Of a DNA stretch of 64,000 nt, positions 25,567-37,869 are shown piece by piece. The DNA is taken from positions 1 to 64,000 of the forward strand of contig NZ_BPRE01000010.1 in the NCBI RefSeq assembly GCF_022179765.1, read 5' to 3'. The translations under genes and the position numbers were made by a program. This DNA comes from Methylorubrum suomiense. GTDB taxonomy: Bacteria > Pseudomonadota > Alphaproteobacteria > Rhizobiales > Beijerinckiaceae. Numbering within the stretch: the stretch's first letter is position 1; the number at the start of each line of letters is the position of its first letter. The notes under the pieces were generated by a model. It ran no database searches and was not told the origin of the DNA. It was given only the letters and a program-made list of their open reading frames with translations.

Positions 25567-25723
25567 GCTTGGGGGGCGCCCATAACGCTGTCGTCAATCC
25601 GCCACATCTCCACCGCTTCCTGAGTCCCGGACGCCCGCGGCACCGCCAGCAAGCTGGACGGGCCGCGCACGTTCGCGCTTCTTGGATCGGCCGGGCGCCT
25701 CAGCGCCAAAGCGGAAAGCGACA

Positions 25724-27403
<1,680 letters not shown>

Positions 27404-27407
27404 CGGG

Positions 27408-28520
27408 GTGGCGATGGCGGCCTCGGCCCGAACGGCGGCACGAATCACCGCGCAGATGGCGGCCGTGCGAGGGCGCCTCGGTGCCTCTGCGCCCATCGCG
27501 CGGATCGGCGGCGTCGTCTCGCTCCTGCTCGACGCCTTCGTGGCCACCGTCGAGCCGCGGCTCGGCCGCTTCCTCGATCGCAGCCGCCGCATCGCCGTGG
27601 CCGAGGGGGACGGGCTCGTCCTCTACGAAGTGCGCGACGGGCGGATCGACCCGCGTGGGCGTTTCGATGGTACGGCGCCGCAGAATTTCGCTGGGCGCGG
27701 CCTTGAGCTCCGCCTGCCGCCTGAAGTGTTTCTTTCCCGCACCCTGCGCCTGCCGGATGCCGGCCGCGACTATCTCGGCCCGATCCTGTCCCATCGCCTG
27801 GAGCGCCTGACGCCCTGGAGGCCCGATCGGGTGCTTTACGGCTACGACGTGCCCGAACCGGCCGGGGCCGACGGCACCATCGCGGTCGATCTTCTGGCGA
27901 CCTCCGCCGACCTCGTCGCTCCCCATCTCGACGCACTCGCTTCTGCCGGGCTCAAGGTCACGGCCCTCGGCAGCTCGGCCGCTCCTCTCGAGGCACCGCT
28001 GGCGATCGACCTCTACCGGGGCCGCCCCGGCACCGGCGGGACGAGCCCGTTGCGCCGGCCGGTCGCCCTCGCCGCCGCGCTCGCGCTCGGCATCCTCGCC
28101 CCGGCTTGCCTCGCGAGCGCGCTGCTGGCCGCTTCCGCCGAGACGGAGCAGGTCGAGACCGAGGCGCACCTGTCCGCCCTCCGCTCCCGACTTGCCGCCC
28201 GTACCGGGATGGGCGGAACGCGGGAGGCGGGCCTGCTCGCCGCCAAACGCCCGGAGGCGAGCGCTCTCGTGCTGATCGATCGCCTCAGCGCGGCGCTTCC
28301 CGACGGAACCGTCCTGCGCGAACTCGATGCCGACGGCGCGAAGGTGCGCCTCGTCGGCCGCTCGGACGACGCCGCCGCCCTGATCGGGCTGCTCGAAGGG
28401 CAGGGCGGCCTGAGCGCGGTGCGCTTCGCCGCCCCGGTCATCCGCGATGCCGAGCGCCGAGAGGCCTTCGACATCGTGGCGAGCCGGGCTCCAGGCCCGC
28501 GCGCGGAGGCCGGGCGATGA
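27408..28520 (+). CDS. gspL: Type II secretion inner-membrane protein GspL-like
   Basis: 370 residues. An N-terminal actin-like cytosolic part has a degenerate fold (about 45-215). There is a single TM near 225-245 (LAAALALGILAPACLASALL), then a periplasmic ferredoxin-like PilN/GspL domain (about 260-350, LVLIDRLSAALPDGTVLREL). This layout and the place between gspE and gspM identify it as GspL. GTG 27408 or ATG 27414; the stop TGA overlaps the next ATG (ATGA). It is expected to anchor GspE to the membrane platform. Divergence from textbook GspL is high, so the symbol rests on context. Confidence 0.77.
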   Translation: MAMAASARTAARITAQMAAVRGRLGASAPIARIGGVVSLLLDAFVATVEPRLGRFLDRSRRIAVAEGDGLVLYEVRDGRIDPRGRFDGTAPQNFAGRGLELRLPPEVFLSRTLRLPDAGRDYLGPILSHRLERLTPWRPDRVLYGYDVPEPAGADGTIAVDLLATSADLVAPHLDALASAGLKVTALGSSAAPLEAPLAIDLYRGRPGTGGTSPLRRPVALAAALALGILAPACLASALLAASAETEQVETEAHLSALRSRLAARTGMGGTREAGLLAAKRPEASALVLIDRLSAALPDGTVLRELDADGAKVRLVGRSDDAAALIGLLEGQGGLSAVRFAAPVIRDAERREAFDIVASRAPGPRAEAGR

Positions 28521-29125
28521 GCGCCGATCCGCAGCCTCTCGCGCCCCTGCCGCCGAGCTTGCGTCGCTGGCTCGGTCCGATCTCCGTCGCGGTCTTCGTC
28601 GGGCTGCCGCTGCTGCTCGCCGCTCTCACCTTCGACCGCCTCGCCGCATGGTGGGAGGCGGGATCGACCGCGGACGACCATCGCGTCCGCATCGGCCAGA
28701 TCGAGGCGCGGATCCGCCGCCTCGCGGCAGAGCAGGCCAAGGCGCGCGCGGGCGACGCGTCCGAGGGCGGGGAAGCGCCGGCCCGCTCGGTCTTCCTCGA
28801 CGCCGTCGCGCCGGGCCTTGCCCGCGCCGAGATGCAGCGCCGTCTGAGCGCCATGGTCGATGCCGCCGGTGGCCGGCTCATCGAGGTCCGCGGCGAGGAC
28901 GAGGCCGATGACGGCCGCAGCGTTCTCCTGCGGGCGAGCCTCGACATCGCCAATGACGGCCTGTTCGACCTGCTCGCCGCCATCGAGGCCGGGATGCCGC
29001 TCCTCACGGTCGAGTCGATCAACATCCGCACACAGGCCGGCCGGGGCGCGGTGGTGGACGATCCGCAGCCGACCCTGCGGGTTGCCCTCGCGATCCGTGG
29101 GCATCGCCGGGAGGGCCGCTCGTGA
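28517..29125 (+). CDS. gspM: Type II secretion protein GspM-like
   Basis: 202 residues. One N-terminal TM (about 20-40, ISVAVFVGLPLLLAALTF) is followed by a coiled-coil stretch (IGQIEARIRRLAAEQAKARA) and a ferredoxin-like periplasmic domain (about 95-190, LARAEMQRRLSAMVDAAGG through TLRVALAIRG). This resembles GspM of the GspMb type, partner of GspL. ATG 28517 overlaps the gspL stop, and its own stop overlaps the next GTG (GTGA), so the three genes are coupled. Confidence 0.77.
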   Translation: MSADPQPLAPLPPSLRRWLGPISVAVFVGLPLLLAALTFDRLAAWWEAGSTADDHRVRIGQIEARIRRLAAEQAKARAGDASEGGEAPARSVFLDAVAPGLARAEMQRRLSAMVDAAGGRLIEVRGEDEADDGRSVLLRASLDIANDGLFDLLAAIEAGMPLLTVESINIRTQAGRGAVVDDPQPTLRVALAIRGHRREGRS

Positions 29126-29805
29126 CCGTCCCGGGATTGGCGCGCGCGCTGCTCGTGCTCATTGGGCTGGCGGGCCCCTGCCTGGCCGGCAGCCCGTTCG
29201 GTTCGCCTGCCTGGGTCCGTGAGCAGGAGGCCCTGCGGCAGGCTGAGGACGCGCGCCAGCGGGCACGCAAGACCGGGCCGCTTCCGGCGGCCGGATCGGT
29301 CCCGTCCGATTCGTCCAGAGCCGTGCCGGCACCGGAAACGGGGGCGCCGGGGCTCGTCGAAGCCATACCGGCCGAAGCGCCCGAGCTTCCGATCCCCTCG
29401 CTCGTACCCTCCGCCAATCCCCTGAGCCGGATGGCGTTCAAGGATCTCGGCGCCTTCCGGCAGCGCCCGCTCTTTGCGCCCTCGCGCCGCCGCCCGGATC
29501 AACCCCTGGCGATCACGGCCCCACCGCCCGCCGACATACCCGCGAGTCCGCCGCCCGAATTGCGCCTCGTCGGTATCGTCGCCGGCGTCGACCGGGCCGT
29601 GGCTTTGGTCAGCCGGCAGGAGGGCGGCTCGTTGAGTCTGCGGGTGGGCGATCAAGTCGATTCCTGGCGGGTCGACCGAATCGCGCCCGACCGGGTCGTG
29701 CTGCGCGAGGGCGAACGGGAGCAGACCTACCGCCTTTTCGCGCTGCCCCACGGTTCGACGCCCGGCGCGCAGCTCCCCGCCGGAGCCATCGTTCGCGTCC
29801 CTTGA
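29122..29805 (+). CDS. GspC/PilP-like periplasmic protein of the type II secretion locus
   Basis: 227 residues. Signal-like N-terminus (ARALLVLIGLAGPCLAGS), a Pro/Ala-rich linker (about 40-100), and a small beta domain (about 148-215) reading PPELRLVGIVAGVDRAVALV, then LRVGDQVDSWRVDRIAPDRV. That resembles the HR domain of GspC, which binds the secretin N0 domain. The FRQRPLFAPSRRRP segment before it also recalls the GspC consensus. There is no PDZ domain, unlike classical GspC. GTG 29122. The gene ends the first unit; the secretin gene follows after 212 bases. GspN/PilP-like is the alternative reading. Confidence 0.6.
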   Translation: MTVPGLARALLVLIGLAGPCLAGSPFGSPAWVREQEALRQAEDARQRARKTGPLPAAGSVPSDSSRAVPAPETGAPGLVEAIPAEAPELPIPSLVPSANPLSRMAFKDLGAFRQRPLFAPSRRRPDQPLAITAPPPADIPASPPPELRLVGIVAGVDRAVALVSRQEGGSLSLRVGDQVDSWRVDRIAPDRVVLREGEREQTYRLFALPHGSTPGAQLPAGAIVRVP

Positions 29806-30017
29806 GCGAAGTGCTCGCGATTCCGTGACTGCATTGGCCGCCGGCCTTTCTGGAATACGCTGCGGTTAACGAGTGCTTTAAGGCCTCGCCGAGCTTTGCC
29901 GAATTGTGTGTCATATCGAGCACTCGGTGATTGAAACCGGTGATCTGGACGAATGCCGTCTTGGGTAGGAGCGGGCCCCGCCGGTAAGCTTCGCGTCGGC
30001 TTCATCAAGAGAACCCG

Positions 30018-32444
30018 ATGCATCCGCTCCGGCGCGCCTTGATTCCCTCCCTACTGCTCGTGCTGGCCTCGCTCGCGCCGGCTCTGGGTCAGACCATGCC
30101 GCGCACGGGCCTGACCGGGCCGGAGGTCGGCATGGATCTCTCTGCCAAGCCGATGCGCGGAGGCGGTGCCGCCCGCCCGGCGTCCGACGCCGTCACCCGC
30201 CCGGCCAAGGGCGTGGGGCGCAGCCGCTATTTCGGGCCCGACGATGTCGACGGCACGGCGGGGACCGGCCTCGGCGGCCTGTCCGAGCAGGCCGAGGCGA
30301 TCGAGATCGGCGGCGGTCCGGCGCAGGATGCCACCAATGGCGGCGGCTTCCGGCTCAATTTCGAGCGGGCCGAGATCAAGGACGTCGTCCACGCCATTCT
30401 CTCCGATACCCTCGGACTCAACTACACCATGGGTGCGGACGTCTCGGGGCAGATCACGATCTCCTCGCCCCGTCCGCTCTCGCGCACCGAACTTCTCGCC
30501 TCGCTGGAGAGCGTGCTCGCCGGCCAGGGTTTCTCGATGAGCAAGGCCGGCACCGGCTACCGCATCGTGCCGGCGGCGGCGGGCCTCGGCACGGTCAATC
30601 TCGGCGCGGGTGGCCCCGGCTACGGCGTCTCGGTCGTTCCCCTGCGCTACGTGTCCGCCGCGACGATGTCGAAGCTCGTCTCCGGCTTCGTCGCCGATGC
30701 CGATGGCCTGCGGTTCGATGCGACCCGTAACACCATGATCGTCAAGGGGCCCGGCCCCAAGCGTCAGGAGGCGGTCAGCGCGATCCTTGCCTTTGATGCC
30801 GACTGGATGCGCGGCCAGACGGTGAGCCTGTTCGAGCTGAAGCGGGCGCGGCCCGAAGCGGTGGTGGCGGAACTGACCCAGCTGTTCGACACCGGGGAGA
30901 ACGGGTCGGGCCAGGGGCTGATCCAGTTCAAGCCGATCGGGCGGCTGCGCGCGGTGCTGGCGACCTCGAAGAACGCGGGCCTCCTGCGCCGCGCGGAAGG
31001 GTTCGTGCGCGAGCTCGACGGCACGGCGGAGGCCGCCGAGGAAACGGTGTTCGTCTACAAGGCGCGCTACCGCAATGCGGTGGAGCTCGCCCGCGTCGTC
31101 AACGGCCTGTTCGGTGGTGGCGGTTCCGGGCTGATGAGCGGCCTCGGTTCCGGACTGCCCGGCGGCGGCGGCCTCGGCGGCGCGCGGTCCGGCCTGTCGA
31201 ACCAGGCCGGTTCCGGGCTCGGCGGGACCGATGGCGGAATGGCCTCGGGCGGGATGTCCTCGGGCAATTCGGGTCTCGGCGGCACGAGCGGCGGCGGTCT
31301 CGGGGCGGGATCCGGCGGCGGGCTGAACCAGAACGGCGGCAACGGTGCCGACCTGCTCAAGGCCCGCTTCGCCTCGGCCTTCGGCGATCAGGCGGGGCAG
31401 GGCGGCCAGGGAGGCGGCGCCTACGGCGAGAGCGGCGCAATGATGGGCGGGGGCAGCCTCGACCTGACGCAGCGGTCAAGCGCCAAGCGCGTCAACATCA
31501 GCGCCGACCCGGCCCAGAACGCGGTCGTGACCTATACCGACGGCGAGACCTACCGGAAGATCCACGCGGCGCTCCAGCGCCTCGACGCGACCCCGGTTCA
31601 GGTCGCCATCAACGTCACCATCGCCGAGGTGCGGCTGACCGATCAGCTGAAATACGGTGTGCAGTACTTCCTCGATTCGACCCGTGTCGGTATCGGTAGC
31701 AACAAGGGCTCGATCGGCTTGCTCAGCGCCGCAGCGGGCGCCTCCGGCGGCGTGGTGAACAAGCTGACGCCGGGCGGGGCCGGCTTCAACTTCCTCGTCG
31801 GCGGCTATTCGGGGCCCGATATCGTGATCTCGGCGCTCGACGGCTTCACCGATGTGAAGATCCTGTCCTCGCCCTCGCTCGTCGTGCTGGAGAACCAGCC
31901 GGCGACCCTGCAGGTAGGTGATTCCGTGCCGATCACCACGACTCAGGCGACCAGCGTCACCGTGCCCGGTGCGCCGCTCGTCAATCAGGTCGAGATGCGT
32001 GACACCGGCATCATCCTCAACGTCATCCCGCGCATCGGCCAGAACGGCGCCGTGACGATGCAGATCGAGCAGGAGATCTCCGCGGTCGTCGATGCGCAGA
32101 AGACGCTCACGCCGACGATCTCCAAGCGGCGGGTCGCCAGCATGATCTCGGTGCCCAACGGCCAGACCGTGCTGCTCGCGGGCCTGATCCAGGAAAAGAA
32201 CCTGCGCGGGCGCGACGGCATTCCGTTCCTGAGCCGACTGGCGAATGTCGGCGAGCTGTTCTCCTCCACCGACAACGCCGCCGACCGGACCGAGCTCGTC
32301 GTGTTCATCCGCCCCGTCGTCGTGCGCTCGGGCCGGGATGCGCAGCGCGTGGCCGAGGATTACCGGGGCCAGCTCTACGACGCCGCCGCCCGCCGGGGCG
32401 GTCGCGTCCCTGCCGCGGCGCGGCCCGTGGTCGTGAAGCCGTGA
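30018..32444 (+). CDS. gspD: Type II secretion secretin GspD with a Gly-rich insertion
   Basis: 808 residues. A signal peptide (1-27, LIPSLLLVLASLAPALG) is followed by the N0 domain (about 112-180, LNFERAEIKDVVHAILSD), N1/N2 modules (about 195-345), and the N3 and secretin pore (about 500-790). The pore ends with TVLLAGLIQEKNLRGRDGIP and LSRLANVGELFSS, and RTELVVFIRPVVVR. Residues about 363-484 are an unusually long Gly/Ser-rich loop between the N2 and N3 modules, rich in GLGG and SGGG repeats. ATG 30018 opens a second unit. It forms the outer-membrane channel. A pilotin was not found here. Confidence 0.95.
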   Translation: MHPLRRALIPSLLLVLASLAPALGQTMPRTGLTGPEVGMDLSAKPMRGGGAARPASDAVTRPAKGVGRSRYFGPDDVDGTAGTGLGGLSEQAEAIEIGGGPAQDATNGGGFRLNFERAEIKDVVHAILSDTLGLNYTMGADVSGQITISSPRPLSRTELLASLESVLAGQGFSMSKAGTGYRIVPAAAGLGTVNLGAGGPGYGVSVVPLRYVSAATMSKLVSGFVADADGLRFDATRNTMIVKGPGPKRQEAVSAILAFDADWMRGQTVSLFELKRARPEAVVAELTQLFDTGENGSGQGLIQFKPIGRLRAVLATSKNAGLLRRAEGFVRELDGTAEAAEETVFVYKARYRNAVELARVVNGLFGGGGSGLMSGLGSGLPGGGGLGGARSGLSNQAGSGLGGTDGGMASGGMSSGNSGLGGTSGGGLGAGSGGGLNQNGGNGADLLKARFASAFGDQAGQGGQGGGAYGESGAMMGGGSLDLTQRSSAKRVNISADPAQNAVVTYTDGETYRKIHAALQRLDATPVQVAINVTIAEVRLTDQLKYGVQYFLDSTRVGIGSNKGSIGLLSAAAGASGGVVNKLTPGGAGFNFLVGGYSGPDIVISALDGFTDVKILSSPSLVVLENQPATLQVGDSVPITTTQATSVTVPGAPLVNQVEMRDTGIILNVIPRIGQNGAVTMQIEQEISAVVDAQKTLTPTISKRRVASMISVPNGQTVLLAGLIQEKNLRGRDGIPFLSRLANVGELFSSTDNAADRTELVVFIRPVVVRSGRDAQRVAEDYRGQLYDAAARRGGRVPAAARPVVVKP

Positions 32445-32451
32445 GGCCCGG

Positions 32452-33039
32452 ATGGCTCGGCCCGTCACCGCCGACGATTACGGACCGGCCTGCCTGCTCC
32501 TGACGGGCGTAGGCGCGCTCGCCGTCCAAGTTTGGGGAACAGGATCCCTCGGGCTCACGGCGGCCGGGACGGTGCTCGCCCTGCTGGTCGCCCGCATCGC
32601 GTGGCAGGATCTGACCGATTTCACCATTCCCGACAGCGCCACGTTGGCGCTCGCAATCCTCGGGGCGATCTGGCGGATGGCGACCGCTGGCGCGTCCGGG
32701 GAGAGCGTGACGGAGGAACTCACGCTCCTCGCCCTCGACGGGCCCCTCTGCTTCGGTGCGCTCCTGATCCTGCGGGAGGTGTACTTCCGCCGGCGCGGAT
32801 ATGACGGGATCGGGCTCGGTGACGTGAAGCTCGCCGCCGCCGGAGGCATTCTCGTCGGAACCGGTGGCTTCGCGTGGTGCCTGTTCGGCGCGAGCCTCGT
32901 CGGCATCGGTCTGCTCGTGGGACGCCGGGCCCTGGCCGTGTCCGGGGGCGGAGGCTCTGAGGAACGCTTGGCCTTCGGTGCGGTCCTGGCGCCGGCCCTG
33001 GCGCTGGGCTGGCTCGCCGCCGCGATCCCGGCCGGCTGA
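32452..33039 (+). CDS. Prepilin peptidase, A24 family (short, no N-terminal methylase domain)
   Basis: 195 residues with about five to six TM helices. Two catalytic Asp motifs are present: ARIAWQDLTDFTIPDS (first Asp, residues about 47-62) and the GxGD motif in GIGLGDVKLAAAGG (about 120-133). The N-terminal zinc-binding methyltransferase domain of E. coli-type GspO is missing, as in archaeal-type and TadV-like short enzymes. It should cleave the leader peptides of the GspG and GspI-like pseudopilins encoded downstream. It starts seven bases after gspD and overlaps gspF by one base. Confidence 0.88.
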   Translation: MARPVTADDYGPACLLLTGVGALAVQVWGTGSLGLTAAGTVLALLVARIAWQDLTDFTIPDSATLALAILGAIWRMATAGASGESVTEELTLLALDGPLCFGALLILREVYFRRRGYDGIGLGDVKLAAAGGILVGTGGFAWCLFGASLVGIGLLVGRRALAVSGGGGSEERLAFGAVLAPALALGWLAAAIPAG

Positions 33040-34250
33040 TGCCCGCCTTCGAGTATCAGGCGCTGGACGCGGCCGGGAAGCTGCTGTCCGGGACCATGGA
33101 GGCGGAGACGCGCGCCGAGGTGATGGCGCAGCTCGACCGCAGCGGTTGGACGCCGATCGCCGCGAAGCCGAAGGCCGTGAGCGCCGGCCGGTCCTGGCGC
33201 GACCTCCTCACCCCGGAGCCGCGGCCGGAGGACATCACCGCCATGACTCTCGATCTCGCCATGCTGCTGAAGGGCGGCGTGGCGCTGAACGAGGCGCTGG
33301 CGATCCTGATCCAGATGGAGGGCAAGGGCTGGCTCGTGGCGGTTCTGCGCGAACTCAACGTCGCCCTCTCCCACGGCAAGAGCTTCTCCCAGGCGCTCGG
33401 GGGGCACCCGAGGCTGTTCCCGCCGATCTACGTGAAGATGGTGGAGGTCGCCGAGACGGCGGGCCGTCTAGAAGAGGCGTTGACGGCCCTCGCCGCCGAG
33501 CGCCAGCGCGGCGAGCGGCTGAAGAAGCGCTTCGTCTCGGCGATCTCCTACCCGCTCTTCCTCGTCGGCGCCGCGATCGCCGTGCTGTTCTTCGTCCTGA
33601 TCTACCTGATCCCGAAATTCGAGGTGGCGCTTCAGGGCTTCCGTGAGCGGATCGAGCCGAGCGCGCTCGTCGTGTTCAACATGTCGGCCTTCCTCAACCG
33701 CAACCTCGACGCGGTGGTGATCGGCATGGCGGCGCTCCTCGGCGCCGCGATGGTGGCGAACCGGCTCGGGCGCGAGCGGGGCCTGTGGCTGCGGCTCGTG
33801 GCGGCTCTGCCGCTCTCCCGCTCGGTGCTGGCGCACGAACTCACCGTCACCTTCTGCCGCACGCTCGCCATCCTGGTGCGCAACGGAGTCGACATCTCGA
33901 CGGCGTTGCGCCTCATCCGCGGGGTCGTGCGTCTGCCGGGTGCGGCCGTCGAGATCGACCGGGTGACCGCCGACGTCCGCCAGGGCAAGCGCCTGTCCGA
34001 AGCGTTGACGCGGGGCAAGCTGTTCCCCCGCCACGTCGTGCAGATGCTGCGCGTCGGGGAGGAGGCGGGCGACCTGGCCGACAGCGCCGGCCGGGTCGCG
34101 GTGTTCTACGAGGCCAAGCTCGACACCGCCCTCGGCCGGGTGATCGCGGTGGTGGGCCCGGCGGTGATGGTGGTGGTGAGCGTGCTGATCGCGTGGCTGA
34201 TCATCTCGGTGATGACCGCGCTGATGAGCATCAACGACATGCTGATGTGA
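33039..34250 (+). CDS. gspF: Type II secretion inner-membrane platform protein GspF
   Basis: 403 residues with the two repeated GspF/PilC domains (about 65-190 and 270-395) and three TM helices, one after domain 1 (about 170-190, LFLVGAAIAVLFFVLIYLIP), one mid (about 225) and one at the C-terminus (VVGPAVMVVVSVLIAWLIIS). N-terminal MPAFEYQALDAAGKLLSGTM is the standard start of the family. It begins in the one-base overlap TGATG with the peptidase gene stop and ends with ATG of gspG overlapping its stop. Its role is to hold GspE and the pseudopilus. Confidence 0.93.
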   Translation: MPAFEYQALDAAGKLLSGTMEAETRAEVMAQLDRSGWTPIAAKPKAVSAGRSWRDLLTPEPRPEDITAMTLDLAMLLKGGVALNEALAILIQMEGKGWLVAVLRELNVALSHGKSFSQALGGHPRLFPPIYVKMVEVAETAGRLEEALTALAAERQRGERLKKRFVSAISYPLFLVGAAIAVLFFVLIYLIPKFEVALQGFRERIEPSALVVFNMSAFLNRNLDAVVIGMAALLGAAMVANRLGRERGLWLRLVAALPLSRSVLAHELTVTFCRTLAILVRNGVDISTALRLIRGVVRLPGAAVEIDRVTADVRQGKRLSEALTRGKLFPRHVVQMLRVGEEAGDLADSAGRVAVFYEAKLDTALGRVIAVVGPAVMVVVSVLIAWLIISVMTALMSINDMLM

Positions 34251-34714
34251 TGAGTGATCGCCCGATGCCCCTCTCCCGCTTCCTCACGGCGCTCCGTCGC
34301 GACCGGTGCGGCGCCCGCGATGTCCGCGGCGGCTTCACCCTCGTCGAGCTGCTGGTCGTGCTGGTCATCCTCGGCCTCGTCATGGGGCTCGCGGGACCTC
34401 GGGTGCTCGGCTATCTCGGCAGCTCGCGGGAGAAGACCGCGCGGCTCCAGATCGAGTCGTTCTCCTCGGCGCTCGACCTCTACTTCCTCGACAACGGTCG
34501 CTACCCCTCCACCAGCGAGGGGCTCGACGCTCTGGTCAAGCGTCCCCCCGCCGCGGAGGCCTGGAGCGGGCCCTATCTCAAGCAGAGCAACGTCCCGGCC
34601 GATCCCTGGGGCCGCCCCTACGAGTACCGTGCCCCGGGCAAGGCCGGCCCCTACGCCATCGTCTCCCTGGGGGCCGACGGTCAGCGCGGCGCCGGGATGA
34701 TCGGCAAGGAATAG
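34250..34714 (+). CDS. gspG: Major pseudopilin GspG
   Basis: 154 residues. The type IV prepilin site GGFTLVELLVVLVILGL (about 28-44) has the cleavage Gly, Phe+1 and Glu+5, followed by the long hydrophobic helix. The globular domain has the GspG hallmarks LDLYFLDNGRYPSTSEGLDA, then LVKRPP and PYLKQSNVPADPWGRPY, ending YAIVSLGADGQRG (calcium-site region). A long N-terminal leader (27 residues) precedes the cleavage site; ATG 34250 overlaps gspF, and ATG 34265 would shorten it. It forms the pseudopilus shaft. Confidence 0.95.
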   Translation: MSDRPMPLSRFLTALRRDRCGARDVRGGFTLVELLVVLVILGLVMGLAGPRVLGYLGSSREKTARLQIESFSSALDLYFLDNGRYPSTSEGLDALVKRPPAAEAWSGPYLKQSNVPADPWGRPYEYRAPGKAGPYAIVSLGADGQRGAGMIGKE

Positions 34715-34741
34715 GGTTTCGGAAGGGAGGGCGGCTGCGGC

Positions 34742-35173
34742 ATGAGACGCGCCGGCCGCGAGGGTTTCACCCTGATCGAGGCGCTCGTCGCCTTCGCGAT
34801 CGTGGCGGCGCTGAGCCTCGTGGTGCAGCGCGGTCTTATTCAGTCGCGGGTCGGCTGGGCTGCGGTGGAGGATCGCACCGGTGCCGAACGGCTCGCCCGC
34901 TCCTTGCTGGAAGAACCGCTGACGCCAGTGGCCGTCGCCGCCGGCGGTCGCGAGGGCGTCACCGACGGACGCCGCTGGCGCATCGGCCTGCAGAGTCTCG
35001 ACCTGCCGAGCCCGCCCGCTCCGGAGAACGGCGTCGGCGGAGCGCCGCAGACGGCGCAGGACGGCCCCCGCTGGCTGCCCCTGCGCCTGCGGATCGAGGT
35101 CGCGACCGCGCGCGGCCGGCCGGTCGAGGTCGAGACGGTGCGGCTCGCCCCGTTCCCGGCTCAGGCACCCTGA
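34742..35173 (+). CDS. Minor pseudopilin, GspI/GspH-like
   Basis: 143 residues with a prepilin site EGFTLIEALVAFAIVAAL near residues 7-24 and Glu at +5. The globular part is short and basic, with VQRGLIQSRVGWAAVEDRTG after the helix, which recalls GspI (short domain, VxxG pattern). ATG 34742 follows a GGAAGGGAGGGC-rich ribosome site. It is the last secretion gene seen. Genes for GspJ and GspK are not in the window, so the pseudopilus tip is incomplete here. GspH is the alternative. Confidence 0.7.
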   Translation: MRRAGREGFTLIEALVAFAIVAALSLVVQRGLIQSRVGWAAVEDRTGAERLARSLLEEPLTPVAVAAGGREGVTDGRRWRIGLQSLDLPSPPAPENGVGGAPQTAQDGPRWLPLRLRIEVATARGRPVEVETVRLAPFPAQAP

Positions 35174-35221
35174 CGCTTCGGCTCCCGGCGGAAACGTCGG
35201 ACGATGCGTGGGCCGCTCGGG

Positions 35222-35518
35222 TCAGCCCGACAGCCGGGCATGGGCGATGCCGATCTCGTGCTGGGTATGCGAGAGAAGGTAGGCCACGCGCTCCGCATCG
35301 AGATTGGCATCCATCAGCTTGCGGCGCAGTTCGCTGTCGTAGACATGCGCCTCGCCGCGCAGCGGCGCGGGCAGAAGACGCTGCAGCATCGGGCTGGTGA
35401 TTTCCTTGCGGACGAGGCCGCGATGGTTGGCGAGCCGCTTGAGCTGGATCGCGAGATCTTCCAGCTTCGCCTCGGGTAAATAATGACGGGCCGCGCTGCG
35501 CTCACCGGTGCGAGACAT
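35222..35518 (-). CDS. Small conserved-looking protein of unknown function
   Basis: 98 residues, basic, predicted mostly helical, with LEDLAIQLKRLANHRGLVRK and LLSHTQHEIGIAHARL as the clearest amphipathic stretches. No TM or signal. ATG 35518 gives a sensible protein; the ribosome site is weak (GAAAG 9 bases upstream). It lies on the strand opposite to the gsp genes, 48 bases from the pseudopilin stop. I do not recognise the family. Codon use fits the genome, so the frame is likely real, but it could be a chance frame. Confidence 0.45.
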   Translation of the reverse strand: MSRTGERSAARHYLPEAKLEDLAIQLKRLANHRGLVRKEITSPMLQRLLPAPLRGEAHVYDSELRRKLMDANLDAERVAYLLSHTQHEIGIAHARLSG

Positions 35519-36136
35519 GGGGTCGGCTTTCCTGCGATCGAAGGCTGCAGGATGCGCGAAATGCGTCAGCACTTCGTTTCGCAAATTTGGAATCCGCGTA
35601 ATTCTTGCCCGACGCGCCGAACACTTTCTCGATAGGCTCAGGCGCGAGGGTATTGGGTGGGCCATGCGCCGGAGTCGCGGTTCCTGTTCCCCGCGCTTCC
35701 GACACGCCTGCAGCCGCTCGGCCCACTAAGCCTCACAGGTTTGGTGCAGAGAACTGGTCCGCCCCACCCCGTCACTGCCGGCCCCGCTGCCACGCCGGCC
35801 CGAGAGGGCTCGCGAAACCATCGGGCGCATCGGCCGCGGGGACGGCCGATGTAGAGGGCCGCGCCGCCGTGGGCAACCGCCCGCGCGGCGACGTTTCGCC
35901 CATCGCCGGATAGGGAACACAGCACAGGATGAGCCGTGGGCCTGTTGCGAGCGCGGCCCTTCGGTCGTTGCTCCCGCTCTCACCCTCATCCTGGGGCGCG
36001 GAGCGAAGCGAAGCCTCGAAGGAGGCCTTCAGTCGCCGTTGTGGTCCCTGGAGCCCTCCTTCGAGGCCGCTGCCGTGGGATCTCAGGATGAGGGAATCGG
36101 TGGGTACAAGCCGGTTAGCCGGCTTCGATCATGCGT
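35519..36136. other. Intergenic region with an inverted-repeat element
   Basis: No convincing gene. Several open frames cross this stretch without ribosome sites or domains. The right half contains the inverted repeat listed separately at 35983-36094. The rest looks like ordinary spacer. Confidence 0.5.
35983..36094. repeat. 112-bp imperfect inverted repeat (REP/MITE-like)
   Basis: The outer arms CCCTCATCCTG (35983-35993) and CAGGATGAGGG (36084-36094) are perfect complements. Inner arms GCCTCGAAGGAGG (36013-36025) and CCTCCTTCGAGGC (36055-36067) also pair perfectly, with a 29-base centre. The element lies between the small protein gene and aspartate aminotransferase. Symmetry, position and the GCGGAGCGAAGCGAAGCCTCGAAGG style resemble dispersed intergenic repeats. 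Only this copy was seen in the window. Confidence 0.7.
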
Positions 36137-36163
36137 GTCGCGGGCGCTTCTCGCGCCCGCGAC
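36137..36163 (-). terminator. Hairpin downstream of the aspartate aminotransferase gene
   Basis: GTCGCGGGCGC (36137-36147) pairs with GCGCCCGCGAC (36153-36163) around five bases, nine bases beyond the minus-strand stop at 36172. The following minus-strand bases are ACACGC, so there is no T tract. It is a strong stem but a weak intrinsic terminator. Confidence 0.5.
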
Positions 36164-36171
36164 GAAGCGAT

Positions 36172-37869
<1,698 letters not shown>

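Noticed and set aside
25567..25723. Attachment site or island border before the secretion genes
   Set aside because: No tRNA, no direct repeats and no integrase were seen.
35502..35913. Overlapping small frames on both strands near 35.6-35.9 kb
   Set aside because: No ribosome sites, no recognisable domains, and Arg/Ala/Pro-rich composition of chance frames.
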